Assembly: GCF_025766255.1 (NCBI RefSeq)
Contig: NW_026516673.1
Location: 496,001-560,000, forward strand
Direction of reading: 5' to 3'
From: Zychaea mexicana
Lineage: Eukaryota; Mucoromycota; Mucoromycetes; Mucorales; Lichtheimiaceae
DNA: 64,000 nucleotides
The position numbers and the translations under genes were made by a program. Positions 25,301 through 37,457 of the stretch are shown here, piece after piece (positions within the stretch are counted from its first letter, which is position 1; each line of letters opens with the position of its first letter). Under the pieces are notes generated by a model, which did no database searches, had not been told where the DNA came from, and worked only from the letters and a program-made list of their open reading frames with translations.

Positions 25301-26770
25301 ATGTAAGTACTATTTGAAGGAGGAAAGTAAAAGAAATAGAAACATACGAAAGCAATTTAAAAAAACCGTATGTTTATATATTCTCGGTTGGAGGCTTGCA
25401 CTTACCTGGTTCGTGGGAAGGGGCGACCATGAGAGAAACGATTATGGAATCACTGGAAATTCTTCCCTGCACACGCACACTCCAATAGGTATTAGAACAC
25501 CTCACCAATTAATTGATCCGACAAAGCCTAAACGATAAGAAAACAACCCATGCAACATCATGAGTCATAAGCATATCTACAGGAAGCAAAAAATATTCAC
25601 GTATAGTCCATTTGAAAACAGTGTAAAACATGGCGATGTGTGATAGTGCTTGGTCGATAGCGGGTTTGTTATTTACATAACATAACTTTTGTCCATTCGA
25701 ATGGGGCGCCCAGAAGACTTACTTGTCATTCTCAGAAATCTAAAGTAGCGCTGACTATTTTGCTGCAAGAAAAGAAAGAAAAAGAAAAAGAATCACCTTT
25801 TCCTTTGGATCTTGTAGTGGTACATCAGCACGAAAGCGTTAATTGCCCGTCACTAAATATGCAGTACGACGCATGTTCTTTGCGCTTCAGGAAACCGGAT
25901 AAACCGAGAAAGGGCTCGTTGCTTCGTGTGGGAAAAGCATGCAACGCTGAGGAAAAACAGTTTAATGTCGCTTATGTATACGTATTCATTGATTTCGAAG
26001 CGCGCGTGGGATCTATTTACGTATGCAAAATTTGTTACCGGATTCTTTGGTTGACCAGGAAGCTTTTGTGCTACGAATTGAAATCCAGTAGGATTAAAAT
26101 GCGGGGAAACCACCTTCCAAAAAGAACGTAAAAGGAAACTCGAGTTTTAGAAATCGCCGACTACCCGGGCCAAGGAGTGCTTACTCCACGAATATATTGT
26201 CTGGAATGAAGATGAAGAGCTTTTCAGCTTGTTATAATGATTGAATAGGCTTCGTTTTACCGCAGGGCTTTTGAACACATGATGAAGCTGTGTGATGAAC
26301 ATAAAACAGCCCTATAGCCGAATACAAAGCTTATGCTCGTTATACTCGTGTGCTTTTCGTCTAGTGGATGCATCGACAAGACACCATGTACTTATTCCGT
26401 TGAGCGATACAAACAATAGGATATACTGTACTCGCTCAGAAGCATGACGAATTAGCTTTAGAAAGTAGGTGCGAAGAAAAAGAGTGACTCTATGTTGTAG
26501 CAAAGGGAATAAGTCAGAGAGTAGCATGGTATCACAAAGTAATGCTTCCCGAGATGATGCATTTTTGTCTAGTAAGCAAACAACTAAAGCTGGAAGTCCA
26601 ACCCTTTTCTTTACAAAGCAAAAGATTTCTCTTTCATTTTATTACAAATCATAGATACAGTGGTTTGTCAAAAAATATACACAAAGACGGAGGTGGGGAA
26701 GATAGGATGCGGGAAAAGCTGTCGAACAAGAAAGGGAATGGAACAAAAAGAAACAAAGGAGGAGGCGAGT
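22393..26770. other. Gene-poor 4.4 kb block
   Basis: The part next to 22392 is the permease promoter. The rest has no recognisable gene. Nested perfect palindromes at 23430-23550 are listed separately. A 123-codon + frame at 25760-26131 has no recognisable similarity and no splice context. Confidence 0.5.
23426..23548. repeat. Cluster of perfect inverted repeats (possible MITE or mobile-element end)
   Basis: Four hairpin-capable elements lie within about 120 bp. CTGTAA...TTACAG encloses GGAAC-GT-GTTCC at about 23433-23444. TTGCAGACG-GCT-CGTCTGCAA is at 23487-23507. GGTGTTT-TT-AAACACC is at 23533-23548. Such density is not expected by chance in intergenic DNA and suits a short inverted-repeat element. 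No target-site duplication was identified. Confidence 0.45.
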
Positions 26771-27952
26771 TTACTGCTTCTGCTGCTCGCGGAACAAGTT
26801 CAGGTTGTTGAGCAAAGGCTTGTCGTTGTAGCTGAAGAGGTAAGCGGCTTCGTCGCCTTCGTTATGGTGGGTAATGCCGCTCCAGGCGGGGACAGCGAAG
26901 GTGTCGCTGTTGGTCCACTTCAAGACAGTCTTGTTGCCCTTAGCATCCACAATCTCACTATAACCAGTACCCTCGTAGACGTGGAAGATCTTGGAGCAAG
27001 TGTCACGGATTTCGGGAGAGGCAGCCTTAGCACCGATACGCTCGGCAGCACCACCAATAATGTGAGAAAGGGGACTGCCATCAGGTTTGTTGTAGGTATA
27101 CGAAGCGTAAGAAGCATCACCAGTGCTATCCAAAGCCTTCTGGACGGGAGCCCAGGGGAACTTTAACGAGCTGTTTTCAGCAGGACTAAAGTATACCAAG
27201 ATTGCATATGTTAAAATAAGCTTTCCAACACACACACACACTAAAAGCTCCTTCTATTCGCTTCCCTTCCCAACGAATTTTTTAAAAAAAAAGACTTACG
27301 CGCTGGGGTAACGGGGCTCGGCGTACATTTCGGCAAAGTTGACGGGAATGTTTTGGAAAATGGGGAGATCGAGACCATCGAGCCAGATCATGACATCACT
27401 GCCTTCGTGGCCGTGATCGTGCCATTGCCATGGTGGAGTCAAGATAACGTCACCGCGCTCCATGGTGATCTTTTCGCCTTCGACAGCAGTGAAACCACGC
27501 TCGCCCTCAATGATAAAACGCAAAGCGAAAGCGCAGTGACGGTGAGCGGGAGCGACCTCACCAGGGTTGATAAGCTGAAGACCGGCGTACAAGGTATCGG
27601 TGGTGCATGGAGCCTCTGCAGGTTCAAAAAGAACAAAGTGTCAGCTTCCTAAACACTTCCAGTGGACACAATTACCCAAACAAGCCCACTACTCCCACTT
27701 CTTTACACAGCAACAACGGAATAACTTACTCATGGTAGGGTTGATCAACATGAGGACACGACGCTCGGCTTCCTCGGCTTTAATGCGCTTGCCGGATTCG
27801 ATAAGGGCCGGACGCATCTTTTGGTATTCCCAAACGTGAGGAACGGACTTGGGCGAAGGGATAGGTGGGACCATGGCCTCCATGACAGTCCACAAGGGCT
27901 CGGCGTTGATGTCAGGGTAGTTCTTCAAGAATCCAAGTTTGTCTTCAGCCAT
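26771..27952 (-). CDS. Gentisate 1,2-dioxygenase-like bicupin
   Basis: The family opens the ring of gentisate (2,5-dihydroxybenzoate) to maleylpyruvate using Fe(II) and O2. Three exons (27952-27730, 27615-27300, 27185-26771) give 317 residues, somewhat short for the family. The N-terminal cupin holds all three expected iron ligands: His99 and His101 in [20 protein letters not shown] and His140 in [21 protein letters not shown] motif follows, and a second cupin (GYSEIV ... [20 protein letters not shown]) lies near the C-terminus, typical of gentisate and 1-hydroxy-2-naphthoate dioxygenases. It is divergent from the hydroxylase at 28799, with a TATA-like TATATAAAC at 28024-28032 on its strand. 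The exact ring substrate (gentisate or a relative) is inferred from family and neighbours. Confidence 0.88.
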
Positions 27953-28798
27953 TGTTTTTTTTTGTTCAGTAATTTTATCGAAAAGAGTGTTAAAAAAAAG
28001 CCAAGTACTTTTCTAGCTTCGCTGTTTATATAGTCTAATGGGGCTAGATGACAGTCTTTTGAATTTTTTTGTCCACAAATGACTTGAAGGGCCTACGGAT
28101 GAACTTTCCGTTCTTTCTTTTACTCCACATTTTTCTCCACTTTTCAATTTGTTTTGGGGGATTAACCACGGAAAAATCACCCGAGCTGTTTCCCCTCCTG
28201 CGGTAGAAAGTTTTAGATCTTTTCCACTTTGTTTATCCACCCAATAATGCGGGGTCGTACAGTATGATGCGATGGCCACCAAGTGAAACCATATTGGGGA
28301 AGTGTCCAGAAAGAGTCTTCGCCAGAAATAAGTATGATACTGTATGCCTAAGGGGCAGGACATTATACAGATGTTATGCAAAAATGGTCAATTGCAGACA
28401 GCAGATTGCATACAGGTGTTCGCTAATGGGCAAATCTTCTATTGCATTTAGCAAAGGTTCAGGAGATGTGTCATTGGGGTGGGAAAACGCTCGCTACGAA
28501 CCGTAGAGAAGCTATACAATTTACCGACGTCATGCAACCCAACGAGATCCACTTTCCCAGATTTTCGCTGTGTTACTGAAATGGCCCGCGTTATCATCAC
28601 CTGCGTAGGTAAGGCCACGGACGTATACACCAATGGGATCCGTTCCAGTAGATGATCCCCGGAATTCTTTGCCCTACACTGAGTCTGATCCATGCGTTTG
28701 TTGATATATAACCAGCCCATCGAACTGACTTGTTCGATTCTTCACTTTTTTCCCCCTCACCTTACATTTATTTTATCTACATCTAAAAAAACAACATA
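27953..28798. promoter_or_regulatory. Bidirectional promoter between dioxygenase and hydroxylase genes
   Basis: About 850 bp separate the two start codons. Each side has a TATA-like element at ordinary distance: TATATAAAC on the minus strand at 28024-28032 and TATATAA on the plus strand at 28705-28711. This arrangement supports co-regulation of the two enzymes. Confidence 0.6.
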
Positions 28799-30328
28799 AT
28801 GGGCAAGACTGTTATTAACGTTGGTATCGTCGGTGGTGGCCTTGGTGGTCTCGCCACTGCTATTGCTTTGCGCCGTGCTGGTCACAACGTCACTGTCTAT
28901 GAAGGTGCCAAGGAACTTAGCGAAGTTGGTGCCGGTATCCAAGTTCCTCCCAATACTTCCCGTCTTTTGGATGCCTGGGGTCTTTTTGACCGCTTCAAGC
29001 AGAAGGTCGTCTGGCCCGCCAACATCAACATGAGAAGATACAACACCGGTGAAGTGATTGGCCCCACCCCCTTGAAGCCCAAGATGATCGAACTCTACGG
29101 ATACCCGTACGTATTATTCCTACCCACTTACGATTACGGATATATGCATATGATTCTTTATCATCGCAGGGCTAGAATTGCTAACTCACAATTATTGTTC
29201 TCTGTACATATGTAGCTACTGGCTCATTCACCGTGCTGATTACCAGCAGTTGTTGTACGATGCTGCCGTAGAGACTGGCGCTACCGTCATCTTGGATGCC
29301 CGTGTCCTGTCTGTAAACGAAGCTGATACCACTGTTAGCTTGGAAAGCGGCAAGATCGATAAGTTCGACTTGATTATCGGTGCTGATGGTATGCTTCAAT
29401 GACTTTTACGATGTGGATTGAAAAGGAATTAAGGGAAGAATCGTGCAGAGTATCATGAAATTTGGTTCTCAATTAAACTTTTTTCCCTTTAATCATAAAA
29501 ATAGGTATCCGCTCTGCTGTGCGTTTGGCTGTTATGCCCGATGAAGAAGTCCTTCCTCGCGTCTCGACTAACTGCGCTTACCGTGCCACTGTCCCTTCTG
29601 CCTTGATGCGCGCCGACCCTGAAGTTGCCTTCCTTATGGATGATCCCAACTCCAACTGCTGGATCGGCTACCGTCGCCACATCATGGCTTATCCCATCCG
29701 TAACGGTGAATTGTACAACCTTGTCATGTCTCACCCTGGCGCTGCTGCCGTCGGTCGCTGGAATGAGCCTGGCAACTTGGAAGAAATGAAGAAGCACTAC
29801 CACAATTTTGATCCCATCATCCGCAAGGTCTTGGAAAAAGTCACCGGCTGTTTGAAGTGGACCTTGGCCGACCTTCCCGTCCTCAGCAACTGGGTCAGCT
29901 CCAGCGGCCGCATTGTCTTGATCGGTGACGCTGCCCACGCTATGCTTCCATACCTCGCCCAGGGCGCTGCTCAAGCTGTCGAAGATGGTGCCACTCTCGG
30001 TGAACTTCTCACTGATCTCCAGTCCGTTGATGAAATCCCCGCTTTGATGGCCTTGTACGAAAAGATGCGTCGTCCCCGTGCTGAAGTCATCCAGAAGGGA
30101 GCTTACGAGAATGGTGATATCTGGCACATGCCCGATGGTGACATGCAAATCCAGCGTGATTTGGGTATGAAGGGTCAATTGCCTGCTGGCGCCAAGAACC
30201 CTAATCAGTGGGGCGATGGCAACTTCCAGCCCTGGCTCTTTGGTCACAACGCAATCACTGAGGCCAGAAGACGTTTGGCCGAATTCAGAAACGGTTCTGA
30301 CATTGCCACCGATTCCGCTCGCCTGTAA
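28799..30328 (+). CDS. FAD-dependent aromatic hydroxylase (salicylate / 3-hydroxybenzoate hydroxylase-like)
   Basis: The family is class A flavoprotein monooxygenases, which hydroxylate aromatic acids with NAD(P)H and O2. Three exons (28799-29106, 29216-29388, 29505-30328) give 434 residues, the usual length. The FAD dinucleotide fold is GIVGGGLGGL at residues 9-18 with acidic Glu after VTVY, the DG motif is LIIGADGIRSAV (exon 2/3 junction), and the GD motif is LIGDAAHAMLPYLAQGAAQAVEDG with Gly-Asp at 301-302. Codon use is biased towards C-ending codons, suggesting high expression when induced. Beside a gentisate dioxygenase, the likely product is gentisate, made from salicylate or 3-hydroxybenzoate. 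The position of hydroxylation cannot be read from the sequence. Confidence 0.9.
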
Positions 30329-32078
30329 ATGATTTATTTATCTGCTTTTCCTGTTTCCTACATCCTTCACGTATTCACCAACCCATCACACACACGCACA
30401 CACACACCTTCCAAAAACTACCCTTACATAGATGAACCCTCCAACATAGTTTAAACTTTCCTGTATTATCTCGCAACTGGTTGTGGGATAGCTTACCAGT
30501 GTACTTAAAAAATCCCTTTTTGTTTGTATATGAAAAATATATTTGTCGTTTTACGTTAATCACTACCTCTTTGTTTACAGGGATTTGGTGTAATTTTCTA
30601 AACTAGGTTGAAAATTTCCGACCATCGGATGGATGCGGCCGGCTTTTTTTGTGATAAAGTTTTTTTCGGTCCTTTTATGTGTAACTCGGTCGCGTTGAAG
30701 CGAAGAGCTTGTGTTTCGTCATTTCTATATCCATGTAAACAAAATGACAAGGCCATTGACGTTTTATGCTTTTCACTAGGAAGGTACTACAGTACCACTT
30801 TTCGATACGATATATGGTTCGTATTATTAGTTGTGATTATGTCTACAACAGACTTTATACCATATGATAAGGTGATCTGCTAGTAGACAACAACATTTAT
30901 ATCGATATCGAAAAGATTATTCGATGTGCAATGAAATATCATAGCAAAAAAGCGCACAATACAACCTATATATCGCAAGGCATAGCTTAGTCTACTATCC
31001 ATGCTTTAATATAGTCATCAATGAAATTGCACTAACCGCTTTTCTTGCTATTCATAGTCCAGGTTACGGTGCTACTAGTTAGCTCATCAACAGATGATTC
31101 AAGCACTTACACTAAGCATATGTAACTTATGCATAGGCTGAACGGCAATTTTTTTTACCGCTTCACGTTTTACCATGTAGGTACGGCCGGACCAAAGCGA
31201 CGAAAGACCGGGTGAATTCAATGGTGGCATATGTCATCAAAGACAGTATTGATTATCTAAGATGGTATACTTGATGATTTCGAAAGCTAAGATATATCTA
31301 CATCATCACTAATCCGATGACAAGAAGATAGAACGTTCCTGCTACCATTCCATAACTATACCGGGAGCATTCAAAGCCGTCTTGTAGTATTATTCGATTA
31401 CCTTAGATTATACCAACCTCCAAGTTCATAATGGGATCGTGCTATGTATATCACTCGGCGATTGCAGATCAATCCTTGTAGTTGTCTATAACAACAATGA
31501 CAAAACTAGTTATAACGCCGAAAAGAGAATGGGCTCTATGATCGGCTCGTTGTGCAGAGAGCAATATCATGGATTAAAGGTAGTGGCTGCCATCCGCAAA
31601 CACTACATTGCATTGTGCATACATTGTTTCAGCAGAAGAAGCAGGACCTCATCAATCTCTTTGACGGATCTTATGTCCGAGCGAATGTGTCATGTATATT
31701 CAAACCTTCAAACAGGTAAGTAGCAATATTATCCAGCCACGCTGCAATGCGGGTACGCGTACCGAGATAAGACGAAAGCACTAAAGTTAAATAAGCGCGC
31801 CATTTGTATCACAGAATGCAGATACCCCGACATGGCTTCAATAGACTATTTTAGAAAAGATTTTGGGACAGATGACAATAAGTTCGGGATATACAAAAAA
31901 GCAATGCACATAACATTTTTTATTTTTTCAGTTCACTTCACAGAGGAAGATAATCTATGAGAGAGTGAGCGGGAGCGAGAAAAAGAGACTTCTATATTAC
32001 AATAGCGATGTGTGTGTGTGTGTGTGTGTGTGGAGAAAGCGACATGGGGAAACAAACAGAAAGAAAGGGTTATGCAAT
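30329..32078. other. Intergenic, no gene recognised
   Basis: Downstream of the hydroxylase and of the FAH-family gene, which converge here. It contains CA/TG runs (30390-30407; a (TG)n tract at 32009-32032 near the FAH 3' end) and short unsupported frames. Confidence 0.5.
32009..32032. repeat. (TG)n microsatellite
   Basis: Uninterrupted TG run of about 24 bp just downstream of the FAH-family gene. Confidence 0.9.
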
Positions 32079-33139
32079 TTAAGCGTAGGCCATCTTGTTG
32101 GAGACCTTGCCGATGCTGGCAATTTCGACCTCGACAACATCACCGTTGTTCAACCAGAGAGGGTTCTTCATGCCCATGGCAACACCAGCGGGGGTACCGG
32201 TCATGATGATGGTGCCCTTCTCCAAAGTGGTGCCCTGGGAGATGAAGGAGACGATTTCAGGGACGTGGAAGAGAAGATCAGAGGTGTTGGTGGACTGACG
32301 GACTTCACCGTTGACACGGGTGGTCAAGTCAAGAGCTGGGCGGTCGCCAAGAACCTTCTGGGAGACGATGGCGGGGCCGATGGGGGCGAACTTGTCGAAG
32401 CCCTTGCTGAAGCACCACTGGGGAACACCACCAGCGTACTTGGGATCACGCTGCCACTTGCGGCAGGAGACATCGTTGGCGACGGTGTAGCCAGCAACGT
32501 ACTCGCCGACCTTTTCGATGGGGATATCCTTGCCGGTCTTGCCAATGACGATGGTCTACCAATGCCCACCTTTCGTAAGAAATCACAATACTCTTCTTCC
32601 TTCCTTCCTTTTGTTCCTTTCCGCAATACCAGCCAATACATACCAATTCACCTTCGTAGTCAAGGGTCTCGTGGGCAAGCTTGGGGATGGGGATATCTTC
32701 GAAAGCATCAGCAAGCGAGTGGCTGGGCTTGATGAAGATGGAGGGGTAGGGAGGAGGAGTACGGCCACCCTCAGCAACTGCAACAGAAAAGAATTTCCCG
32801 TTAATGGCATTCTCTCATCTGTTTTTTTTCCCGTTCGAAGCCATATTAATAACAATTAAGACGTGTATACGTACTGTGAGCCTTGTAGTTCAAGCCAACG
32901 CACTTGATGATGGGGATCTGGTCCTTGGAGAGAGGGGCCAAAAGGCTGGTGACCTTGACGACCTGGTCGGTGACAACGGCATCATCGGCAAAGACATCAC
33001 CGGTGACGACCTTGGCTTCCAAAGAACCGGCCTCCAAGAGCTTGTCGACGGTAGCGTCACCAGAGACGATGGGCTCACCAAAGTAGACCTTGCTGTCAGC
33101 AGCAACGAAGCGGATCAAACGGTTCCAGACGGGCGACAT
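32079..33139 (-). CDS. Fumarylacetoacetate hydrolase family protein (fumaryl/maleylpyruvate hydrolase candidate)
   Basis: The family cleaves C-C bonds of ring-opened acylpyruvates; in the gentisate route, fumarylpyruvate gives fumarate and pyruvate. Three exons (33139-32875, 32777-32644, 32555-32079) give 291 residues, the size of FAHD1/FAHD2-type enzymes. The catalytic domain is complete: KCVGLNYKAH, PSIFIKPSHSL, the metal-ligand block LDYEGELTIVIGK (DxExE at about 128-132), GYTVANDVSCRKWQ, and GTIIMTGTPAGVAMGM near the C-terminus. An N-terminal extension of about 80 residues matches fungal members. A TATA-like ATATAAAG lies at 33217-33224 on its strand. It is divergent from the Zn2Cys6 regulator. 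The substrate is assigned from context. Confidence 0.9.
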
Positions 33140-33632
33140 TATGTGTGTATGTTTGTGATGTAAGGTGATGTGAAGATGAAAAACAAAAAAGAAGAGAACC
33201 CAAGAAACGAGACAGCCTTTATATGAATCCTATTTTTTTTTTTCGTTACCCGGAAAGCGGTGCCCGCCCTCAATGGAGAAAACTCCACAAACAACCGCGC
33301 CAAATTGCATCAACTTTGTGTTCCACAATATCCCCACAGTGTAGTTGCAGTCAGCGCAACAGTCCGATCCAATAGGATCATTTTCCGCATCTGATTTTGC
33401 ATGCTAAAACGTTCATCTTTCATCCATCATTGGTTTTAGCCGGTATGACCAAGCTTGTTAATCACAGCCAATCACCGCCCTTTGGGGTGTACAGTGGGAA
33501 TTCTCCACCGAGAATGTGGGGACGCTTCAAAGAGTCCCGCACAAATCTTAGTGCCTGCGCAAAGAAACCAATACTGCTGCTCCCTTGCTGAAATCGCGCC
33601 ATAGATCAACACTGTTTCAACAGACAGACCAA
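33140..33632. promoter_or_regulatory. Bidirectional promoter between FAH-family gene and Zn2Cys6 regulator
   Basis: About 490 bp. It holds the FAH TATA-like element (33217-33224, minus strand), a CGG-N4-CGG pair (33251-33260), and a perfect TGGAG-AAAA-CTCCA inverted repeat at 33274-33287. These are the kinds of paired sites that dimeric Zn2Cys6 proteins bind. Binding is inference. Confidence 0.5.
33274..33287. promoter_or_regulatory. Inverted repeat TGGAG-N4-CTCCA, candidate operator
   Basis: A perfect 5-4-5 inverted repeat lies 50 bp upstream of the FAH TATA-like element, in the promoter shared with the Zn2Cys6 gene. I found no identical copy in the dioxygenase/hydroxylase promoter, so its role is uncertain. 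Confidence 0.3.
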
Positions 33633-36600
33633 ATGGCGGAAGAAAAACTTAATAATCTACCCGAGCCTGTTCCACTCGACAGACGATTTTTGCCTCAACA
33701 ACAACAGCAACAACGTTCGCAACAGCCGCCATTACCAACGCCCACCTCCACAGAATATATGTCACCAAATTCACCTGCTCGCACCGGTCCGCCACAGCAG
33801 CAGCAGCAGCAACAGCAACAGCAACAACTACTACTCTCACAGCCACCTCCACCTGCAACAACACAGCAATTACAACAACCGGGCGATAGCAGTAATAGCA
33901 AGAACGCTCGACCGGCAAAACGCCAAAAGGTTTCTTTGGCTTGTCAGGAATGTCGAGATCGGAAGATCAAGTGCGATGGTATTCGGCCAGTATGTGGGCC
34001 ATGTGTAAAGAAGAAACGACCTGAAGGCTCTTGTGTCTACGAGCCAGAGCGTGGTCGACGAGGTGTAAAGAGCCAGTATGTATTTCTTCAAAAGCCCCCC
34101 TTTCCCCCTTTCATGAAGGCACACTAGTTTTTCTGTTTGTTGTATCGTAAGAGTTTATTAATGACACTTTGGAAACAATGGCCAGGTATGTTCAATTGTT
34201 GGAAAATAAGGTTCGAGAATTGGAAAATGCCATGCGATATGATCAAGGCAGTCCCGGTGGAAGCCATGGTCGATCTCCTTCTGTTACATCTATCGATAGA
34301 CCCCCTGACATTGCCCCTCGAGTAAGTAGTTGACAGTATTGCTAAACTCTTTCGTATTGCCAAGCAAAAACACTGATGACATGTTCCCCTCCCACACTTT
34401 TTCCGTTTCCAGAACCCCACACTTTCGATCAACCACTTGACGTCGCCAGGTTCAATCAGCTTCCAGAATTCACCACCACCTGCTCCCGTGTCACAAGCAT
34501 CGTCTATCCAGACAAGCCTTATCGCACCCAATTCACCCGCATCCGAGTCTATGATTACATCAGACCTTCCTCTTGGGAATCAAGACCTAGGGGCCGGTAT
34601 GCGTGCACATGCTCCAGAAAGTAACGTCCGAGAACGATGGCCCAACGATCTGTTTCAAGCTACATCTTCGCCACTACAGTCTCAACAACAACCGCAACAG
34701 CAGCAGCAACCTTCGAATTCTCAACCACATCGGTTAGCACCACTATTACCACAACCAATACCTACCACTCAGCAGCAGAAGCCACAAGCGCAAGAGCAAG
34801 AGCAACAACAGCCACAAGCACAGTCAATGCCACTCCCACCTCTGGCACCCGTGTCTGAAAGAAGTGCTGGACCTGAGGTGGACGCTATGGGTGCATCGAC
34901 CGGCATTCCTGATGGGCACGAGCACCACCATGGAGGAAATGATAACCGCCAGGGATACTTTGGTTCGTCCAGTGCCATGAGTTTCATGCGTGAAGTGCGA
35001 GAAGTGATCGGCAAGAAAACAACCATGTCGCCAGACGATCGTTCGAGGGATAGTCCCTCCAGACGTTTTTCACAAAGTTCTCGATCGTCTCGTAACACCT
35101 CTGCGGGTGGGCCACACTCGGTCGATGGCCATGCCATTGCTGCCGCCAACAACAACAGCAACAACAGCAGCAGTAACCAAAACGGCGGCAGTCAGTTACG
35201 AAGCTATTCCGTCTGCCACGACTACGTTTTGCCTCCACGGAAAGTCGCTGATAGTCTCGTGCGCAGCTATTGGACATTTGTACATACATTATACCCGTTC
35301 CTCCACAAGCCCGCATTTATGAAAACCTACTCGAGACTATGGGGATACCCAGAAGGCGGTAAATGGGTGCACACAAGGAGAAAAAGAAAAATAAAGAGAT
35401 AGTATACTCACATGTTTAAAATGTATGTTGCCTACTACTACTTTTTAGACAACGATGATCAGGATCAGGAGTCCGAAGCCGATCCTTTGTTCCACTGTAT
35501 CCTGAATTTAGTATTCGCTCTCGGCTGTCAGCTATCTCCTGAAATTGGCGAAAGCGAACGGGAACCCACCTCAGATATCTTTTTCCAGCGATCCAAGAAG
35601 CTGTTACATTTCGATATTCTCGATGAGGGCAATATCATGGTTGTCCAAGCGTTGCTGTTGATGGGCCAGTATCTGCAATGCACCAAAATGCCCGGTCGGT
35701 GCTGGATCGTCGTCGGGCTCGCTACCCGTGTAGCTCAAGGACTTGGATTGCATCGTGATGCTCACAGTGTGAACAGCGGTCGACATAAGACTAATGGCAG
35801 TGGATGTACCAGACAGCTTGAGCGTGAATTGCGCAAAAGATTATGGGGCGGATGTCTTGTTCTCGATAGGTAAAACAGAGATTTTTACAATGATATCATA
35901 GATGTATCAAGACATCCTCACGTATTTGCATTCTGTTTAGAATGATATCTATGGCCTATGGTCGTCCTTTCATGATTCCGGTTACTCAAAATCTCATATT
36001 ACCACAAGCCATCGACGATGAGCTTCTTACCTCAAATTCTGATCCTCCCGCTGCACAGCCTGAAAACAAGCCGAGCCAGATGGCATTTTTCGTCCATACG
36101 CTTCAATTGTATGAAATTATGGGCGATATCCTCACCACGCTGTACTCTACAGGTACAAGACGGCTAGAGAATGAGTTGACTGCAGTTTCCGGTATGTGCA
36201 TCTCAGCTGATAAAGAAGCGAGGGAAAGGAGAAGAGAAGCACTTACCTTTTCAAATATATCTTTGAAATGATTTTAGACGAGCAACAACGAACGTCGAAC
36301 CTTAGCTCCATTATACGCCTTGAAATGGCGCTGAACGCGTGGGAGAAGGCCCTCCCTTGGTTTCTGCGACTTGGCACATATACCCAAGATTCAGCCAACA
36401 GTCCGCGAAACCGACGTGACATGACTGACAATATCCTGTTACGGCAAAACAATGTTCTACGAGCACGGTATGCTATATCAGTGATGGTTTAGCATCTTCT
36501 TTTTCTGTTGCCGTTGTCTTTTCAAACTAATATGTTGTTGTGTGTGTCTTCACAGATACCTCCATACCTGCATCTTGCTTTATCGCCCAGTTTTCGCTCA

Positions 36601-37457
36601 TTTCTTTGCATTGGAAGAGTCCAGCCATCCAGTCACGCAGGACACAGGACTCCAGCGGTCTGTCTTTGTGCAAAGTTCAACCACATGTGTCACCTCTGCT
36701 CAAGAATTGGTCGAGATGATCCATCGCAATATCAGGGAATTGTTGCCTGCATGGTGGTATAACATGTTTTGTAAGTCAGATCGGAAATGGCTGGGATCTT
36801 ATTACGATGTGCTAATGCTATACAAAATACAGATCTATATACCTCAGCGACTGTGTTACTCATGGCACGCCTATTTCCAAAAATCAAACAAGCGATCGGT
36901 GAAGACTATCTGATAGAAAGCTGGGGGAAATGCCTGAACTGTTTATCTGAATATCAATCATACAGCGACTCGGCCAAATGGTGTTATGAATCTTTGAGCG
37001 AGCTGGATAAAATGGCGTTCCAAAGCAACGATGGTAAAAAAACGGATTTTTTTATATCCACTTGTTTTTTGGAAAGCCTTGTGTGCTATAGTTAATATAC
37101 TGATATCTCCGAGTAATGTTGATGGTTATAGAGCAGCCAAACAACGGCATGTCAAGTATCCAGATCTTGGGCACTTTACCTGGTTACACATCCAATATTG
37201 GCGTGGCGTCTGAACAAGCAGACAACGAAACCACGGGTGCTGGAGGAGGAGGAGGCAACAACGGTGGAGGAGTAACGTCTGTATTGAACCCGAACTTTTC
37301 CACGTCCTTTGCAGACAATAATCCTGGGGCCGATTGGGAGCTGGATCTTCAGGACATGTCGTGGTTAGGTCGTCTTCCAGTGTATACTGATCTTGAACCT
37401 GGACTCCAATTCAATCAATGGCTGGGACGCATTGATACCGATGTAAATAACTTGTAG
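33633..37457 (+). CDS. Zn2Cys6 fungal-specific transcription factor
   Basis: Nine exons (33633-34075, 34186-34321, 34413-35358, 35449-35869, 35941-36191, 36278-36467, 36556-36770, 36833-37033, 37132-37457) give 1042 residues if translation starts at MAEEK. An in-frame ATG at 33585 is possible. The binuclear zinc cluster is C104-QE-C-RDRKIK-C-DGIRPV-C-GP-C-X9-C with basic flanks. A short coiled-coil segment (YVQLLENKVRELENAMR) follows, as in dimerising members. Long Gln/Pro/Ser low-complexity stretches surround it. From about residue 450 onward is the middle homology domain of this family (SYWTFVHTLYPFLHKPAF, GQYLQCTKMPGRCWIVVGLATRVAQGLGLHRD, ELRKRLWGGCLVLDRMISMAYGRPF). A Gly/Asn/acidic C-terminus may activate transcription. 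Its divergent placement beside the FAH-family gene suggests control of the aromatic cluster. Confidence 0.92.

Noticed and set aside
25760..26131. 123-codon plus-strand frame in the 22-27 kb gene-poor block
   Set aside because: No similarity, no splice or promoter signals, and an equally open frame on the other strand.
26660..27166. 168-codon plus-strand frame opposite the dioxygenase
   Set aside because: Antisense to a conserved cupin exon; explained by codon bias.
29489..30247. 252-codon minus-strand frame opposite the flavin hydroxylase
   Set aside because: Produced by the strong GC3 codon bias of the real gene on the other strand; no domain recognised.
31965..32732. 255-codon plus-strand frame opposite the FAH-family gene
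   Set aside because: Overlaps exons and an intron of the clearly supported minus-strand gene; the translation has no recognisable domain.
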